Of a DNA stretch of 6,997 nucleotides, positions 1 to 6,808 are shown piece after piece. The first letter of the stretch is position 1. Each line of letters begins with the position of its first letter. The notes beneath the pieces were generated by a model. It searched no databases. It was not told where the DNA came from and saw nothing but the letters and a program-made list of their open reading frames with translations. This stretch comes from Bordetella parapertussis. GTDB lineage: Bacteria > Pseudomonadota > Gammaproteobacteria > Burkholderiales > Burkholderiaceae_D. A program made the position numbers and the translations under genes. The stretch covers positions 1-6,997 of the forward strand of contig CAMBJI010000105.1 in the NCBI GenBank assembly GCA_945867725.1. Reading direction: 5' to 3'.

Positions 1-2
1 AC

Positions 3-1907
3 ACCCGCACCGAAAACCCGCTGCACATCATTCAGGAAGTCATTGACAATGCCTCCGACGAAGCGCTCGGTGGTCATGGCAAGAATATCTTCGTCACCCT
101 GCACAAGGATGGCAGCGTGAGCGTCGAAGACGATGGCCGCGGCATCCCGGTCGGCCTGCATCCGGAAGAAAAAGTACCTACGGTAGAAATCGTCTTCACC
201 CGTTTGCACGCTGGTGGAAAATTCGACAAGGGTTCGGGCGGCGCTTATGCGTTCTCGGGTGGTTTGCACGGTGTTGGTGTCTCTGTCACCAATGCGCTGT
301 CTTCCAAACTGGAAATCACCGTCTGGCGCAAGGATGACAAAGGCAATGGTGTACACACGATTGCCTTCTCCGGTGGCGACCTCACCTCTAAACTGAAATC
401 ACGTGCCGCTGGCAAAGACGATAAAAAATCCGGTACTCGGGTCAGCGTCTGGCCCGATCCAAAATACTTTGACTCGCCCACCATCTCGGTGGCCGAACTG
501 CAACGACTGCTGCGCTCAAAGGCCGTGTTACTGCCTGGCGTCAAAGTCACGTTCACTCAAGAAAAATCCGGCGAGACGCAAACCTGGATGTATGAACAAG
601 GCCTGCGCGGCTACCTGACTGAAGCGTTGTCGCAGTCGGGCAGTGGTGACACACTGATTCCCCTGTTCGAGGGTGAACAGTATGCAACCCCTGATGCCGA
701 AGGCTTCGCTGAAGGTGAAGGCGCAGCGTGGGTCGTGGCCTGGGCCGAAGACGGTAATGTGGTTCGTGAGTCTTATGTGAATCTGATTCCCACGCCGGCC
801 GGTGGCACGCATGAATCCGGATTGCGCGAAGGCTTGTTCGGTGCCGTTAAAAGCTTCGTTGAAATGCACTCACTACTGCCCAAGGGCGTGAAGTTATTGC
901 CCGAAGATGTATTTGCGCGTGCTTCTTTTGTGTTGTCGGCGAAGGTACTTGATCCGCAATTTCAGGGGCAGATCAAAGAACGCCTCAACTCGCGCGATGC
1001 CGTGCGATTAGTTGGCGGCTACTCGCGCACCTCGCTAGAGCTGTGGCTGAACCAGCATGTTGATTACGGCAAAAAACTCGCCGAACTGGTCATCCGTCAG
1101 GCGCAAAGTCGTTTGCGCTCAGCACAAAAAGTAGAAAAGAAAAAATCATCGGGCGTTGCCGTCTTGCCTGGCAAGCTCACTGATTGCGAATCCACCGACC
1201 TGAGCCGCAATGAAATCTTTCTGGTCGAAGGTGATTCGGCTGGCGGCTCGGCCAAGATGGGTCGTGACAAAGAATTTCAGGCCATCCTGCCGCTGCGCGG
1301 CAAAGTACTCAATGCCTGGGAAACCGAGCGTGACCGTTTGTTTGCCAATAACGAGATTCACGATATTGCCGTCGCGATCGGCGTTGACCCGCACGGAAAA
1401 AATGACAACCCGGATTTATCCGGCCTGCGTTACGGACGCATCTGCATACTGTCAGATGCCGATGTTGATGGCTCGCACATTCAGGTGCTGCTGCTTACGC
1501 TCTTCTTCCGTCATTTTCCCAAGTTGCTCGAACGTGGTCATATCCATATCGCCCGACCACCGCTGTATCGCGTTGATGCACCGGCGCGCGGAAAAAAACC
1601 CGCGCAAAAAATGTATGCCCTCGACAGCGGCGAACTGGAAGCGATCGAAGATAAACTACGTAAAGACGGCGTCAAAGACGGTGCATGGAGTATTGCGCGC
1701 TTCAAGGGTCTGGGTGAAATGAACGCGGATCAGTTATGGGAAACCACCATGAATCCTGACACCCGTCGCTTGCTGCCTGTGTCGCTTGGCGAGTTAAGCC
1801 TGCAAGCTTCGGAAGACCGCTTCACCATGTTGATGGGCAAAGGCGAAGCGGCAGCGCGTCGTTCCTGGCTGGAGGAACATGGGAATGAAGTTGAGGCTGA
1901 TATTTAA
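3..1907 (+). CDS. parE: DNA topoisomerase IV subunit B (ParE), 5' end outside window
   Basis: This is the ATP-hydrolysing subunit of topoisomerase IV, which with ParC decatenates daughter chromosomes and relaxes supercoils. The frame is open from position 3 to TAA at 1905-1907 (634 residues). The first visible residues (TRTENPLHIIQEVIDN) align near residue 27 of E. coli ParE, so about 26 residues plus any lineage-specific extension are missing. GHKL ATPase motifs are visible: the Bergerat-fold Asn in EVIDNASDEA, DDGRGIP (nt 129-149) and GGLHGVGVSVTNAL (from nt 258). A transducer domain follows, with a QIK loop at nt 969-977 where the family usually has QTK. The TOPRIM domain has VEGDSAGGSA (catalytic Glu at nt 1227) and the Asp cluster SDADVDGSH (nt 1452-1478). 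The C-terminal part carries RFKGLGEMNADQLWETTMNP. The long insert of Gram-negative GyrB is absent, and parC follows directly, so ParE is preferred over GyrB. GTG at 117 is an internal Val codon, not a start. Confidence 0.96.
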   Translation, partial: TRTENPLHIIQEVIDNASDEALGGHGKNIFVTLHKDGSVSVEDDGRGIPVGLHPEEKVPTVEIVFTRLHAGGKFDKGSGGAYAFSGGLHGVGVSVTNALSSKLEITVWRKDDKGNGVHTIAFSGGDLTSKLKSRAAGKDDKKSGTRVSVWPDPKYFDSPTISVAELQRLLRSKAVLLPGVKVTFTQEKSGETQTWMYEQGLRGYLTEALSQSGSGDTLIPLFEGEQYATPDAEGFAEGEGAAWVVAWAEDGNVVRESYVNLIPTPAGGTHESGLREGLFGAVKSFVEMHSLLPKGVKLLPEDVFARASFVLSAKVLDPQFQGQIKERLNSRDAVRLVGGYSRTSLELWLNQHVDYGKKLAELVIRQAQSRLRSAQKVEKKKSSGVAVLPGKLTDCESTDLSRNEIFLVEGDSAGGSAKMGRDKEFQAILPLRGKVLNAWETERDRLFANNEIHDIAVAIGVDPHGKNDNPDLSGLRYGRICILSDADVDGSHIQVLLLTLFFRHFPKLLERGHIHIARPPLYRVDAPARGKKPAQKMYALDSGELEAIEDKLRKDGVKDGAWSIARFKGLGEMNADQLWETTMNPDTRRLLPVSLGELSLQASEDRFTMLMGKGEAAARRSWLEEHGNEVEADI

Positions 1908-1922
1908 GTTGATTCAACGACG

Positions 1923-1953
1923 CTGGATCCCGGCTTTCGCCGGGATGACGATT
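1923..1953 (-). repeat. REP-like palindromic repeat, copy 1 (inverted relative to copy 2)
   Basis: This 31-bp element is the exact reverse complement of 2043-2073. Its core, 1927-1946, is a perfect 8-bp stem (ATCCCGGC/GCCGGGAT) around a four-base loop that reads GAAA on the minus strand and TTTC on the plus strand. It starts 15 bases after the parE stop codon. A TTTT run follows at 1952-1955, so in the parE transcript the hairpin could also help termination or protect the 3' end. That role is inference. Similar GC-rich palindromes with GAAA-type loops are dispersed in many proteobacterial genomes. Confidence 0.85.
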
Positions 1954-2072
1954 TTGAGGCTGACAGCTCTTCAAACATGATCCTGGCACAGACTGGGTCC
2001 TAAATTCCACCCGGAAGAGGATTTTGAGTCCAACAGCTTTTCAATCGTCATCCCGGCGAAAGCCGGGATCCA
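1950..2072 (+). repeat. Imperfect tandem direct repeat, about 70-bp period
   Basis: GATTTTGAG occurs at 1950-1958 and again at 2020-2028. The following sequence stays similar (ACAGCT at 1963-1968 and 2033-2038; TTCAA at 1970-1974 and 2040-2044) and runs into the palindrome in both units. Unit 1 spans 1950-2019 and unit 2 spans 2020 to about 2072. The arrangement suggests duplication of a spacer-plus-REP module, followed by divergence. Confidence 0.55.
1973..2000 (+). repeat. Degenerate REP-like copy between the two intact copies
   Basis: When 1950-2000 is laid against 2020-2071, about 39 of 52 positions match by eye, with one single-base gap. The stretch 1973-2000 therefore corresponds to the REP-like palindrome of copy 2, but substitutions have broken the perfect stem. 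For example, CCTGGC replaces CCCGGC and CTGGGTCC replaces CCGGGATCC. It reads as an eroded third copy. The resemblance is weaker than for the two intact copies, so this is an interpretation. Confidence 0.5.
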
Positions 2073-2073
2073 G
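2043..2073 (+). repeat. REP-like palindromic repeat, copy 2
   Basis: This exact 31-bp inverse of copy 1 (1923-1953) is separated from it by 89 bases. The core at 2050-2069 is an 8-bp perfect stem closed by a GAAA tetraloop on the plus strand. Together the copies form a BIME-like pair that could also fold into one long stem. The last base of the element (2073) is the first base of an in-frame GTG upstream of parC. No transposase or RAYT gene lies in the window, so nothing here shows how the repeat spread. Confidence 0.85.
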
Positions 2074-2111
2074 TGACTTTCGAAAAACACGAAAAAACTT
2101 CGATTAAAAAA

Positions 2112-4427
2112 ATGACAGGCCAGACAAATCTCTTCGAATCCGCCGCTGATGAGAGCGGCGAGACCCTGACACTGGCGACCTTCGCCGAGCGCGCCTACCT
2201 CGACTATGCGATCTCCGTCGTCAAAGGCCGCGCACTACCCGACGTGTGCGACGGTCAGAAACCGGTACAGCGACGCATCCTCTACGCGATGGACCAGCTC
2301 CGACTTGATCCAGCCGCCAAGCCACGTAAATCAGCAGCCGTCGTCGGTGATGTACTCGGCAAACTGCATCCGCATGGCGATCAATCGGTGTATGACGCCA
2401 TGGTGCGCATGGCGCAAAGTTTTTCGCTGCGCTACCCGTTGGTCGATGGTCACGGTAATTTCGGTTCACGCGATGGTGATGGTGCGGCTGCAATGCGTTA
2501 CACCGAAGCACGCCTAACACCCATATCGCGTTTGCTGCTCGATGAAATCGATATGGGCACGGTAGATTTTCAGCCTAACTACGATGGCTCGACCGAAGAA
2601 CCCAAACTGCTGCCAGCACGTCTACCCTTCGTTTTACTTAACGGCGCCTCGGGTATCGCTGTGGGTCTTGCCACGGAAATCCCATCCCACAATCTGAATG
2701 AAATCGCGCAGGCCGCTGTTGCACTGATCAAAAATCCCAAGCTCTCGCATGAAGAACTGATAGCGCTGGTACCCGGCCCGGATTTCCCTGGTGGTGGCCA
2801 GATCATCACGCCTGATACCACTGTCAGCGAGATCTATCTGAATGGACGTGGCAGCATCAAGATTCGCGCACGCTGGAAAATCGAAGAGCTCGCCCGTGGA
2901 CAATGGCAGTTGGTGGTCACTGAACTGCCACCCGGCGCCTCGTCGCAAAAAATTCTGGAAGAAATCGAAGAAATCACCAATCCCAAAATCAAACTGGGAA
3001 AAAAGAGCTTGTCACCCGACCAGATGGCCAACAAACAAGCCATCCTCGCCGTGCTTGATACGGTACGTGATGAATCCGGCCGTGAAGCACCTGTACGTTT
3101 AGTGTTTGAGCCAAAATCCAAAAATCAGGATCAGGAAGAATTCAGCAATCTGCTGCTCGCGCATACCTCATTGGAAAACAATGTCGGCGTGAATCTGGTC
3201 ATGATCGGTAACGATGGCAAGCCGCGTCAAAAAGGTCTGGGCGATATTCTGCGCGAATGGATCGCCTTCCGCTTCGGCACGGTCACTCGTCGCACGCAAC
3301 ACCGACTCACCAAAGTTGATGATCGCATTCACATTCTGGAGGGTCGTGAAGCAGTACTACTCAATATTGATAAAGTCATCAAGATCATCCGAGAGTCCGA
3401 CGAACCCAAGCCGGCACTGATGCAGGCGTTCAAACTCTCTGAACGGCAGGCGGAAGATATTCTGGAAATTCGTCTGCGCCAGCTCGCACGGCTGGAAGCT
3501 ATCAAGGTGCAGCAGGAACTCGCTGAGCTGCGCAAGGAAAAAGCCACGCTACAGGAGCTGCTAGATAACCCAGCCTCGATGAAGAAACTCATCATCAAGG
3601 AAATCGATGCGGACGCAAAACAATATGGCGACGCGCGACGTACGTTGATCAAAGAAGCGGAAAAAGCAGTCGCAGAAACCAAGCTCATCGACGAACCCGT
3701 GACCGTGGTGATATCGCAGAAAGGTTGGATACGCGCACGTCAGAGTCATGGCCATGACACGCAGCAATTCACTTTCAAGGCAGGCGATGCACTGTATGCG
3801 ACGTTTGAGTGCCGCACCATCGACCACGTACTTGCCTTTGGCTCCAATGGCCGCGTGTATTCAGTCCCCGTATCGCAGTTACCGGGAGCACGCGGTGACG
3901 GTGTACCGATGACCACGCTGGTAGAAACAGAAGCCGGCACGCGTCTTTTACATTATTTTGCCGGGACACCCGAAACACCATTACTGCTCGCATCGACGGG
4001 CGGCTTTGGTTTTTCTGCCAAAGCCGGCGACATGATCAGTCGCCAGAAGGGCGGTAAATCCTTCATGAGCATGGATGAAGGTGACGAGCCCGTGATGCCC
4101 TCCATCATCGGTAAGCAAGCCAGCGCACTGGTCTGCCTATCGGAACAGGGCCGACTATTGGTCTTTGGCATGGACGAGATAAAGACTCAGGCCAGTGGCG
4201 GGCGTGGCGTAACGCTGATGGATCTCGATCCGAAAGAAAAATTGCTGGCTGCACAGCCCATCTCGAAAAAAGGTGTACGCATCCTGGGTACCAATGCCCG
4301 CAGTGGCAAGCCACAAGAGGCCACGCTGAGCGGCGCTGACCTTGCGCATCATTTCGGCAAGCGCGCACGCAAGGGTAAGCTGCTTACATCCCGCATGAAA
4401 GCAACACTACTCGAGCCGATTGCGTAG
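2112..4427 (+). CDS. parC: DNA topoisomerase IV subunit A (ParC)
   Basis: This is the DNA-breaking and rejoining subunit of topoisomerase IV, partner of the upstream ParE. ATG at 2112 gives 771 residues ([10 protein letters not shown]...), about the length I expect for betaproteobacterial ParC. An in-frame GTG at 2073 would add 13 residues, but it straddles the edge of the REP-like repeat and adds no recognisable sequence. Neither start has a clear Shine-Dalgarno; the bases before 2112 are A-rich. The winged-helix/DNA gate contains [26 protein letters not shown] and [11 protein letters not shown], with catalytic Tyr130 preceded by Arg129. In the quinolone-contact region Gln91 and Asp95 occupy the positions of E. 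coli ParC Ser80 and Glu84. A tower/coiled-coil region follows (about 350-490, including [13 protein letters not shown]). The C-terminal half-module (about 500-771) fits the beta-pinwheel, without a clear GyrA box. It is probably co-transcribed with parE, although the repeats lie between them. Confidence 0.95.
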   Translation: MTGQTNLFESAADESGETLTLATFAERAYLDYAISVVKGRALPDVCDGQKPVQRRILYAMDQLRLDPAAKPRKSAAVVGDVLGKLHPHGDQSVYDAMVRMAQSFSLRYPLVDGHGNFGSRDGDGAAAMRYTEARLTPISRLLLDEIDMGTVDFQPNYDGSTEEPKLLPARLPFVLLNGASGIAVGLATEIPSHNLNEIAQAAVALIKNPKLSHEELIALVPGPDFPGGGQIITPDTTVSEIYLNGRGSIKIRARWKIEELARGQWQLVVTELPPGASSQKILEEIEEITNPKIKLGKKSLSPDQMANKQAILAVLDTVRDESGREAPVRLVFEPKSKNQDQEEFSNLLLAHTSLENNVGVNLVMIGNDGKPRQKGLGDILREWIAFRFGTVTRRTQHRLTKVDDRIHILEGREAVLLNIDKVIKIIRESDEPKPALMQAFKLSERQAEDILEIRLRQLARLEAIKVQQELAELRKEKATLQELLDNPASMKKLIIKEIDADAKQYGDARRTLIKEAEKAVAETKLIDEPVTVVISQKGWIRARQSHGHDTQQFTFKAGDALYATFECRTIDHVLAFGSNGRVYSVPVSQLPGARGDGVPMTTLVETEAGTRLLHYFAGTPETPLLLASTGGFGFSAKAGDMISRQKGGKSFMSMDEGDEPVMPSIIGKQASALVCLSEQGRLLVFGMDEIKTQASGGRGVTLMDLDPKEKLLAAQPISKKGVRILGTNARSGKPQEATLSGADLAHHFGKRARKGKLLTSRMKATLLEPIA

Positions 4428-4438
4428 TAGTCAGGTGC

Positions 4439-4487
4439 AGCGAGAGAAATAAATGTCCGTGTAAATTAAAGCACGACGTCTCTCGCT
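4439..4487. repeat. Perfect 9-bp inverted repeat just after parC
   Basis: AGCGAGAGA (4439-4447) is the exact reverse complement of TCTCTCGCT (4479-4487), with 31 bases between. It begins 12 bases after the parC stop. There is no T-run after the 3' arm, so it is not a standard intrinsic terminator. It might still form the 3' end structure of the parC message. A smaller stem inside the loop is possible (GTCCGTG at 4455-4461 with CACGAC at 4472-4477, one bulged C). Confidence 0.55.
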
Positions 4488-4507
4488 CCAAGCCATATTT
4501 GTCGTGC
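4471..4507. repeat. Perfect 7-bp inverted repeat interleaved with the 4439-4487 pair
   Basis: GCACGAC (4471-4477) is the exact reverse complement of GTCGTGC (4501-4507). Its 5' arm lies in the loop of the 4439-4487 pair and its 3' arm lies beyond it, so the two pairs cross as in an H-type pseudoknot. The 3' arm also competes with a local hairpin, ATTTG/CAAAT (4497-4501/4507-4511). Which of these forms, if any, cannot be told from sequence alone. Confidence 0.45.
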
Positions 4508-4525
4508 AAATTTCACAGTATTGGC

Positions 4526-4553
4526 TTAACGATAAATAATGACTGTTTATACA
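4526..4553 (+). promoter_or_regulatory. Weak sigma70-like promoter candidate upstream of the copper ATPase
   Basis: TTAACG (4526-4531) and TATACA (4548-4553) each match four of six consensus bases with a 16-base spacer, inside AT-rich DNA. It would put the transcription start near 4560, so the REP-like hairpin at 4564-4586 would lie at the start of a leader of about 165 bases. Matches this weak occur by chance in AT-rich DNA, so this is only a candidate. Confidence 0.22.
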
Positions 4554-4563
4554 TCTAGATAAC

Positions 4564-4586
4564 ATCCCGGCGCAGGCCGCCGGGAT
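4564..4586. repeat. REP-like hairpin, third locus
   Basis: This is a perfect 9-bp stem, ATCCCGGCG (4564-4572) with CGCCGGGAT (4578-4586), around loop CAGGC. The stem shares ATCCCGGC/GCCGGGAT with the two elements in the parE-parC spacer, but the loop differs and the flanking TCGTC and CCAG bases are not conserved. It may be a divergent family member or a terminator-like stem. No U-tract follows. Confidence 0.55.
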
Positions 4587-4645
4587 CGTTCGCATTAACC
4601 ACTAACACGTCAAGACTTACACTCCTCCTAATTAACTCGAATTTA

Positions 4646-4664
4646 GCAAAAACTTAATTTTTGC
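4646..4664. repeat. A/T-rich hairpin upstream of the copper ATPase
   Basis: GCAAAAA (4646-4652) pairs perfectly with TTTTTGC (4658-4664) around CTTAA. The T-run is in the stem, not after it, so it is not a classical terminator. It lies 62 bases before the annotated ATG of the ATPase. It could be a regulatory dyad or chance structure in AT-rich DNA. Confidence 0.35.
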
Positions 4665-4690
4665 AATGAGTCTCGAAAATTAGTCTTTGA

Positions 4691-4726
4691 GTCATTGAGA
4701 GGCCCGGCAGCTGCCCTATCTGCGGC
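4691..4726 (+). pseudogene. Remnant of the copper-ATPase N-terminal metal-binding motif
   Basis: Read in the frame of the downstream ATPase, these bases encode [12 protein letters not shown] and lead directly into MALEP. Copper and heavy-metal ATPases commonly carry a small domain of the form CPMHPE...PGxCPxCGMALEP just before the first membrane helix. Here only its second half is present. The frame is closed by TGA at 4688-4690, and no CPMHPE or GMTCxxC coding sequence is visible upstream in any frame. The stretch has no ATG, GTG or TTG start in this frame, so it is probably untranslated unless a rare start such as ATT (4694) is used. Confidence 0.65.
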
Positions 4727-6763
4727 ATGGCACTCGAGCCCATGCAGGCGACGATGGAAGAAGACACCACCGAGCTAGACGACATGACGCGCCGCTTCTG
4801 GTTCAGTCTTGCGCTGTCGCTTCCACTGCTGTTCTTGAGCATGAGTGAACTGATCGGTATCAATAGCGCGGCGCTGCTGGGCCACACGGTGCATGCCTGG
4901 CTGCAGGGGCTGCTTGCGACACCCGCCGTGTTCTGGCTTGGCTGGCCATTTCTCGAACGCGGCGCGCGCTCATTCAAGAGCGGCCATTTGAATATGTTCA
5001 GTCTGATTGCCATGGGTGTCATGGCGGCCTGGCTGTTCAGTGCGATCGGACTGCTCTTTCCTCAGGTACTGCCTGACGCATTCCGAATGCATGACATGGC
5101 ACCGCTGTATTTCGAGGCAGCGGCTGTCATCGTCTCGCTGGTGTTGCTGGGACAGGTGCTGGAATTGCGCGCCCGATTCCGAACCAATGAGGCCGTGAAA
5201 TCTCTGCTTGCGCTGGCACCGACGACGGCCGTAAAAATTACCGCCGATGGCAGTGAGCGCGAAGTGTCGCTGGATCAGATACAGATCGGTGACCTGCTGC
5301 GCGTTCGTCCCGGCAGCAACATACCGGTCGACGGTATCGTCACCGAGGGTGAGTCAACGGTGGATGAGTCCATGCTGACGGGTGAAGCTATGCCTGTTCA
5401 AAAACTCGTCGGCAGCAAAGCCATCGCAGGCTCGGTCAATCAGCTCGGTACCGTTGTGTTGCGTGCTGAAAAAATCGGTGCAGATACCTTGCTCTCGCAA
5501 ATTGTGCAATTGGTGAATCAAGCTGGACGCTCACGCGCACCGATACAAAAGCTGGCGGATCGCGTATCGGGTTGGTTTGTACCGACAGTCATTGGCGCTG
5601 CCGTACTGGCTTTCTTGGTGTGGGCGATCGTGGGACCGGCACCGGGACTAGCGAATGGACTGGTGGCAGCGGTGTCGGTACTGATCATTGCCTGCCCGTG
5701 CGCGCTGGGGCTAGCGACGCCGATATCGGTCATGGTTGGTATTGGTCGCGGTGCGCATGAAGGTGTACTCATCAAGGATGCCGAAGCGCTGGAGCTGATG
5801 GAAAAAATCGATACGCTCATCGTGGACAAGACAGGCACGCTGACCGAAGGCGCACCGAAGGTGCAGCAAATCGTCGCCAGTGAAGGTTTCGCACGAGCCG
5901 ATGTGTTGGTGCTGGCAGCGGCGCTAGAAAAGATGAGCGAGCATCCGCTGGCGCACGCCATCCTGGCGCATTTGAAAGCACAGAGCTTGCCGCTCTTACC
6001 TGTCACCGGCTTCAGCGCCATCACCGGCAAAGGTGTGCGTGGCAACATTGATGGCAATGCGGTCTTGCTCGGCAATGCACTGCTGATGAAGGAAGCCGGC
6101 ATCGATATCACGCCCCTCGCAGCGAAAGCTGATGAATTACGCGCAATGGGACATACGGTGATGTTCGTCGCAGTGGAGAAAAAATTTGCCGGCTTGATCA
6201 GCGTTGCCGACACGATCAAGCCTGAAACCCGCGAGGCGATACGCCAACTTCATGCAGAAGGGGTGAAGATCGTGATGCTGACGGGTGACAATGCAACAAC
6301 CGCACGCGCTGTGGCGGCAGAACTTGGGATCGATACCGTACATGCCGAAGTTCTACCTGAAGACAAATACCGTCATGTGCAGACACTGCAGCAGCAAGGA
6401 AAGATCGTTGCGATGGCAGGTGATGGTATCAACGATGCGCCGGCATTGGCGGAGGCTAGTGTGGGTATTGCCATGGGTACCGGCACCGACATCGCGATGA
6501 ACAGTGCTCGCATTGTGCTAGTCAAAGGGGATTTGCGTGGCATCGTCAAAGCAAGGCAACTGTCGCGCGCAACAATGCGCAATATTCGACAGAATCTTTT
6601 CTTTGCCTTTGTTTACAACTTTGTGGGTGTGCCGATTGCCGCAGGTGTCTTGTACCCTTGGCTTGGCCTGCTGCTTTCCCCCATGATTGCCAGTGCGGCG
6701 ATGAGCTTGTCTTCGGTATCGGTGATTGCCAATGCGCTGCGATTACGTCGGACCACGCTCTGA
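4727..6763 (+). CDS. copA: Cu(+)-exporting P1B-type ATPase, N-terminally truncated
   Basis: This integral inner-membrane pump exports cytosolic Cu(+) at the cost of ATP. From ATG 4727 it has 678 residues; relatives with an N-terminal metal-binding region run about 730-830. Core motifs are intact: actuator TGEA (218-221), CPC in a membrane helix (323-325), phosphorylated Asp367 in DKTGTLT, SEHPL (His406-Pro407) and GDGINDAP (565-572). Tyr630-Asn631 and MSLSS (659-663) complete the P1B-1 copper signature. Eight hydrophobic segments fit the family (about 23-42, 55-75, 87-111, 127-147, 284-305, 310-335, 618-645, 650-672). The start is odd: ATG 4727 is the Met of a [10 protein letters not shown] motif whose preceding residues ([12 protein letters not shown]) are in frame from 4691 after TGA at 4688-4690. 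No Shine-Dalgarno precedes 4727; ATG 4754, after a weak AGGCG, is an alternative. No copper chaperone or regulator is nearby. It may be a working core pump or a 5'-truncated relic. Confidence 0.9.
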   Translation: MALEPMQATMEEDTTELDDMTRRFWFSLALSLPLLFLSMSELIGINSAALLGHTVHAWLQGLLATPAVFWLGWPFLERGARSFKSGHLNMFSLIAMGVMAAWLFSAIGLLFPQVLPDAFRMHDMAPLYFEAAAVIVSLVLLGQVLELRARFRTNEAVKSLLALAPTTAVKITADGSEREVSLDQIQIGDLLRVRPGSNIPVDGIVTEGESTVDESMLTGEAMPVQKLVGSKAIAGSVNQLGTVVLRAEKIGADTLLSQIVQLVNQAGRSRAPIQKLADRVSGWFVPTVIGAAVLAFLVWAIVGPAPGLANGLVAAVSVLIIACPCALGLATPISVMVGIGRGAHEGVLIKDAEALELMEKIDTLIVDKTGTLTEGAPKVQQIVASEGFARADVLVLAAALEKMSEHPLAHAILAHLKAQSLPLLPVTGFSAITGKGVRGNIDGNAVLLGNALLMKEAGIDITPLAAKADELRAMGHTVMFVAVEKKFAGLISVADTIKPETREAIRQLHAEGVKIVMLTGDNATTARAVAAELGIDTVHAEVLPEDKYRHVQTLQQQGKIVAMAGDGINDAPALAEASVGIAMGTGTDIAMNSARIVLVKGDLRGIVKARQLSRATMRNIRQNLFFAFVYNFVGVPIAAGVLYPWLGLLLSPMIASAAMSLSSVSVIANALRLRRTTL

Positions 6764-6779
6764 CGCTCTGCAGTGTGCG

Positions 6780-6808
6780 CTATGTGTCGCTGAGAAAGCG
6801 ACTCATAG
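6780..6808. terminator. Candidate bidirectional hairpin between convergent copA and tcdA
   Basis: A 12-position stem with one T-T mismatch (6780-6791 with 6797-6808; inner arms GTCGCT/AGCGAC) closes on the five-base loop GAGAA. It starts 17 bases after the ATPase stop and ends 9 bases before the tcdA stop on the other strand. The location fits a shared terminator of convergent genes. Neither strand shows a clear T-run after the stem, so intrinsic termination is not established. Confidence 0.45.

Larger units (their letters stand above)
4428..4726. other. Gene-free, AT-richer intergenic region between parC and the copper ATPase
   Basis: No credible gene is visible in these 299 bases. The few ATG codons (for example 4453, 4540, 4666) run into stops within about 10 codons, and all frames are interrupted. 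The region is clearly more AT-rich than its flanks. It holds several inverted repeats (4439-4507), a weak promoter-like pair (about 4526-4553), a REP-like hairpin (4564-4586) and an A/T-rich hairpin (4646-4664). Its last 36 bases (4691-4726) encode an in-frame remnant of a metal-binding motif. I see no CueR-type operator dyad. Confidence 0.7.

Noticed and set aside
117..119. GTG at 117 as the parE start
   Set aside because: The frame is open to the window edge and the upstream residues include the conserved EVIDN ATP-site motif, so this is an internal Val codon.
3..1907. GyrB instead of ParE
   Set aside because: The TOPRIM-to-tail region lacks the long GyrB insert of Gram-negatives, and the next gene is a ParC-type subunit without a clear GyrA box.
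1927..2069. CRISPR-like repeats in the parE-parC spacer
   Set aside because: The copies are inverted, only two are intact, and the intervening sequence is itself a degenerate copy, which fits REP/BIME elements and not an array.
2073..2111. GTG at 2073 as the parC start, adding 13 residues
   Set aside because: The start straddles the REP-like repeat edge and the added residues resemble no ParC N-terminus I know; ATG 2112 gives a normal-looking [10 protein letters not shown] start.
4608..4629. Minus-strand AGGAGG (complement of about 4622-4628) and TTGACG as signals for a leftward gene
   Set aside because: No open frame follows; the nearest possible starts meet a stop within a few codons.
4654..5022. 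Minus-strand open frame overlapping the copper ATPase start, possibly a divergent gene
   Set aside because: Its sequence is the complement of membrane-helix coding DNA, it lacks known motifs, and no ribosome site precedes it.
5518..6219. Long minus-strand open frame of 233 codons opposite the copper ATPase
   Set aside because: It has low-complexity Ser/Ala/Thr-rich composition typical of an antisense shadow, no recognisable motif, and lies fully inside a gene with intact catalytic motifs.
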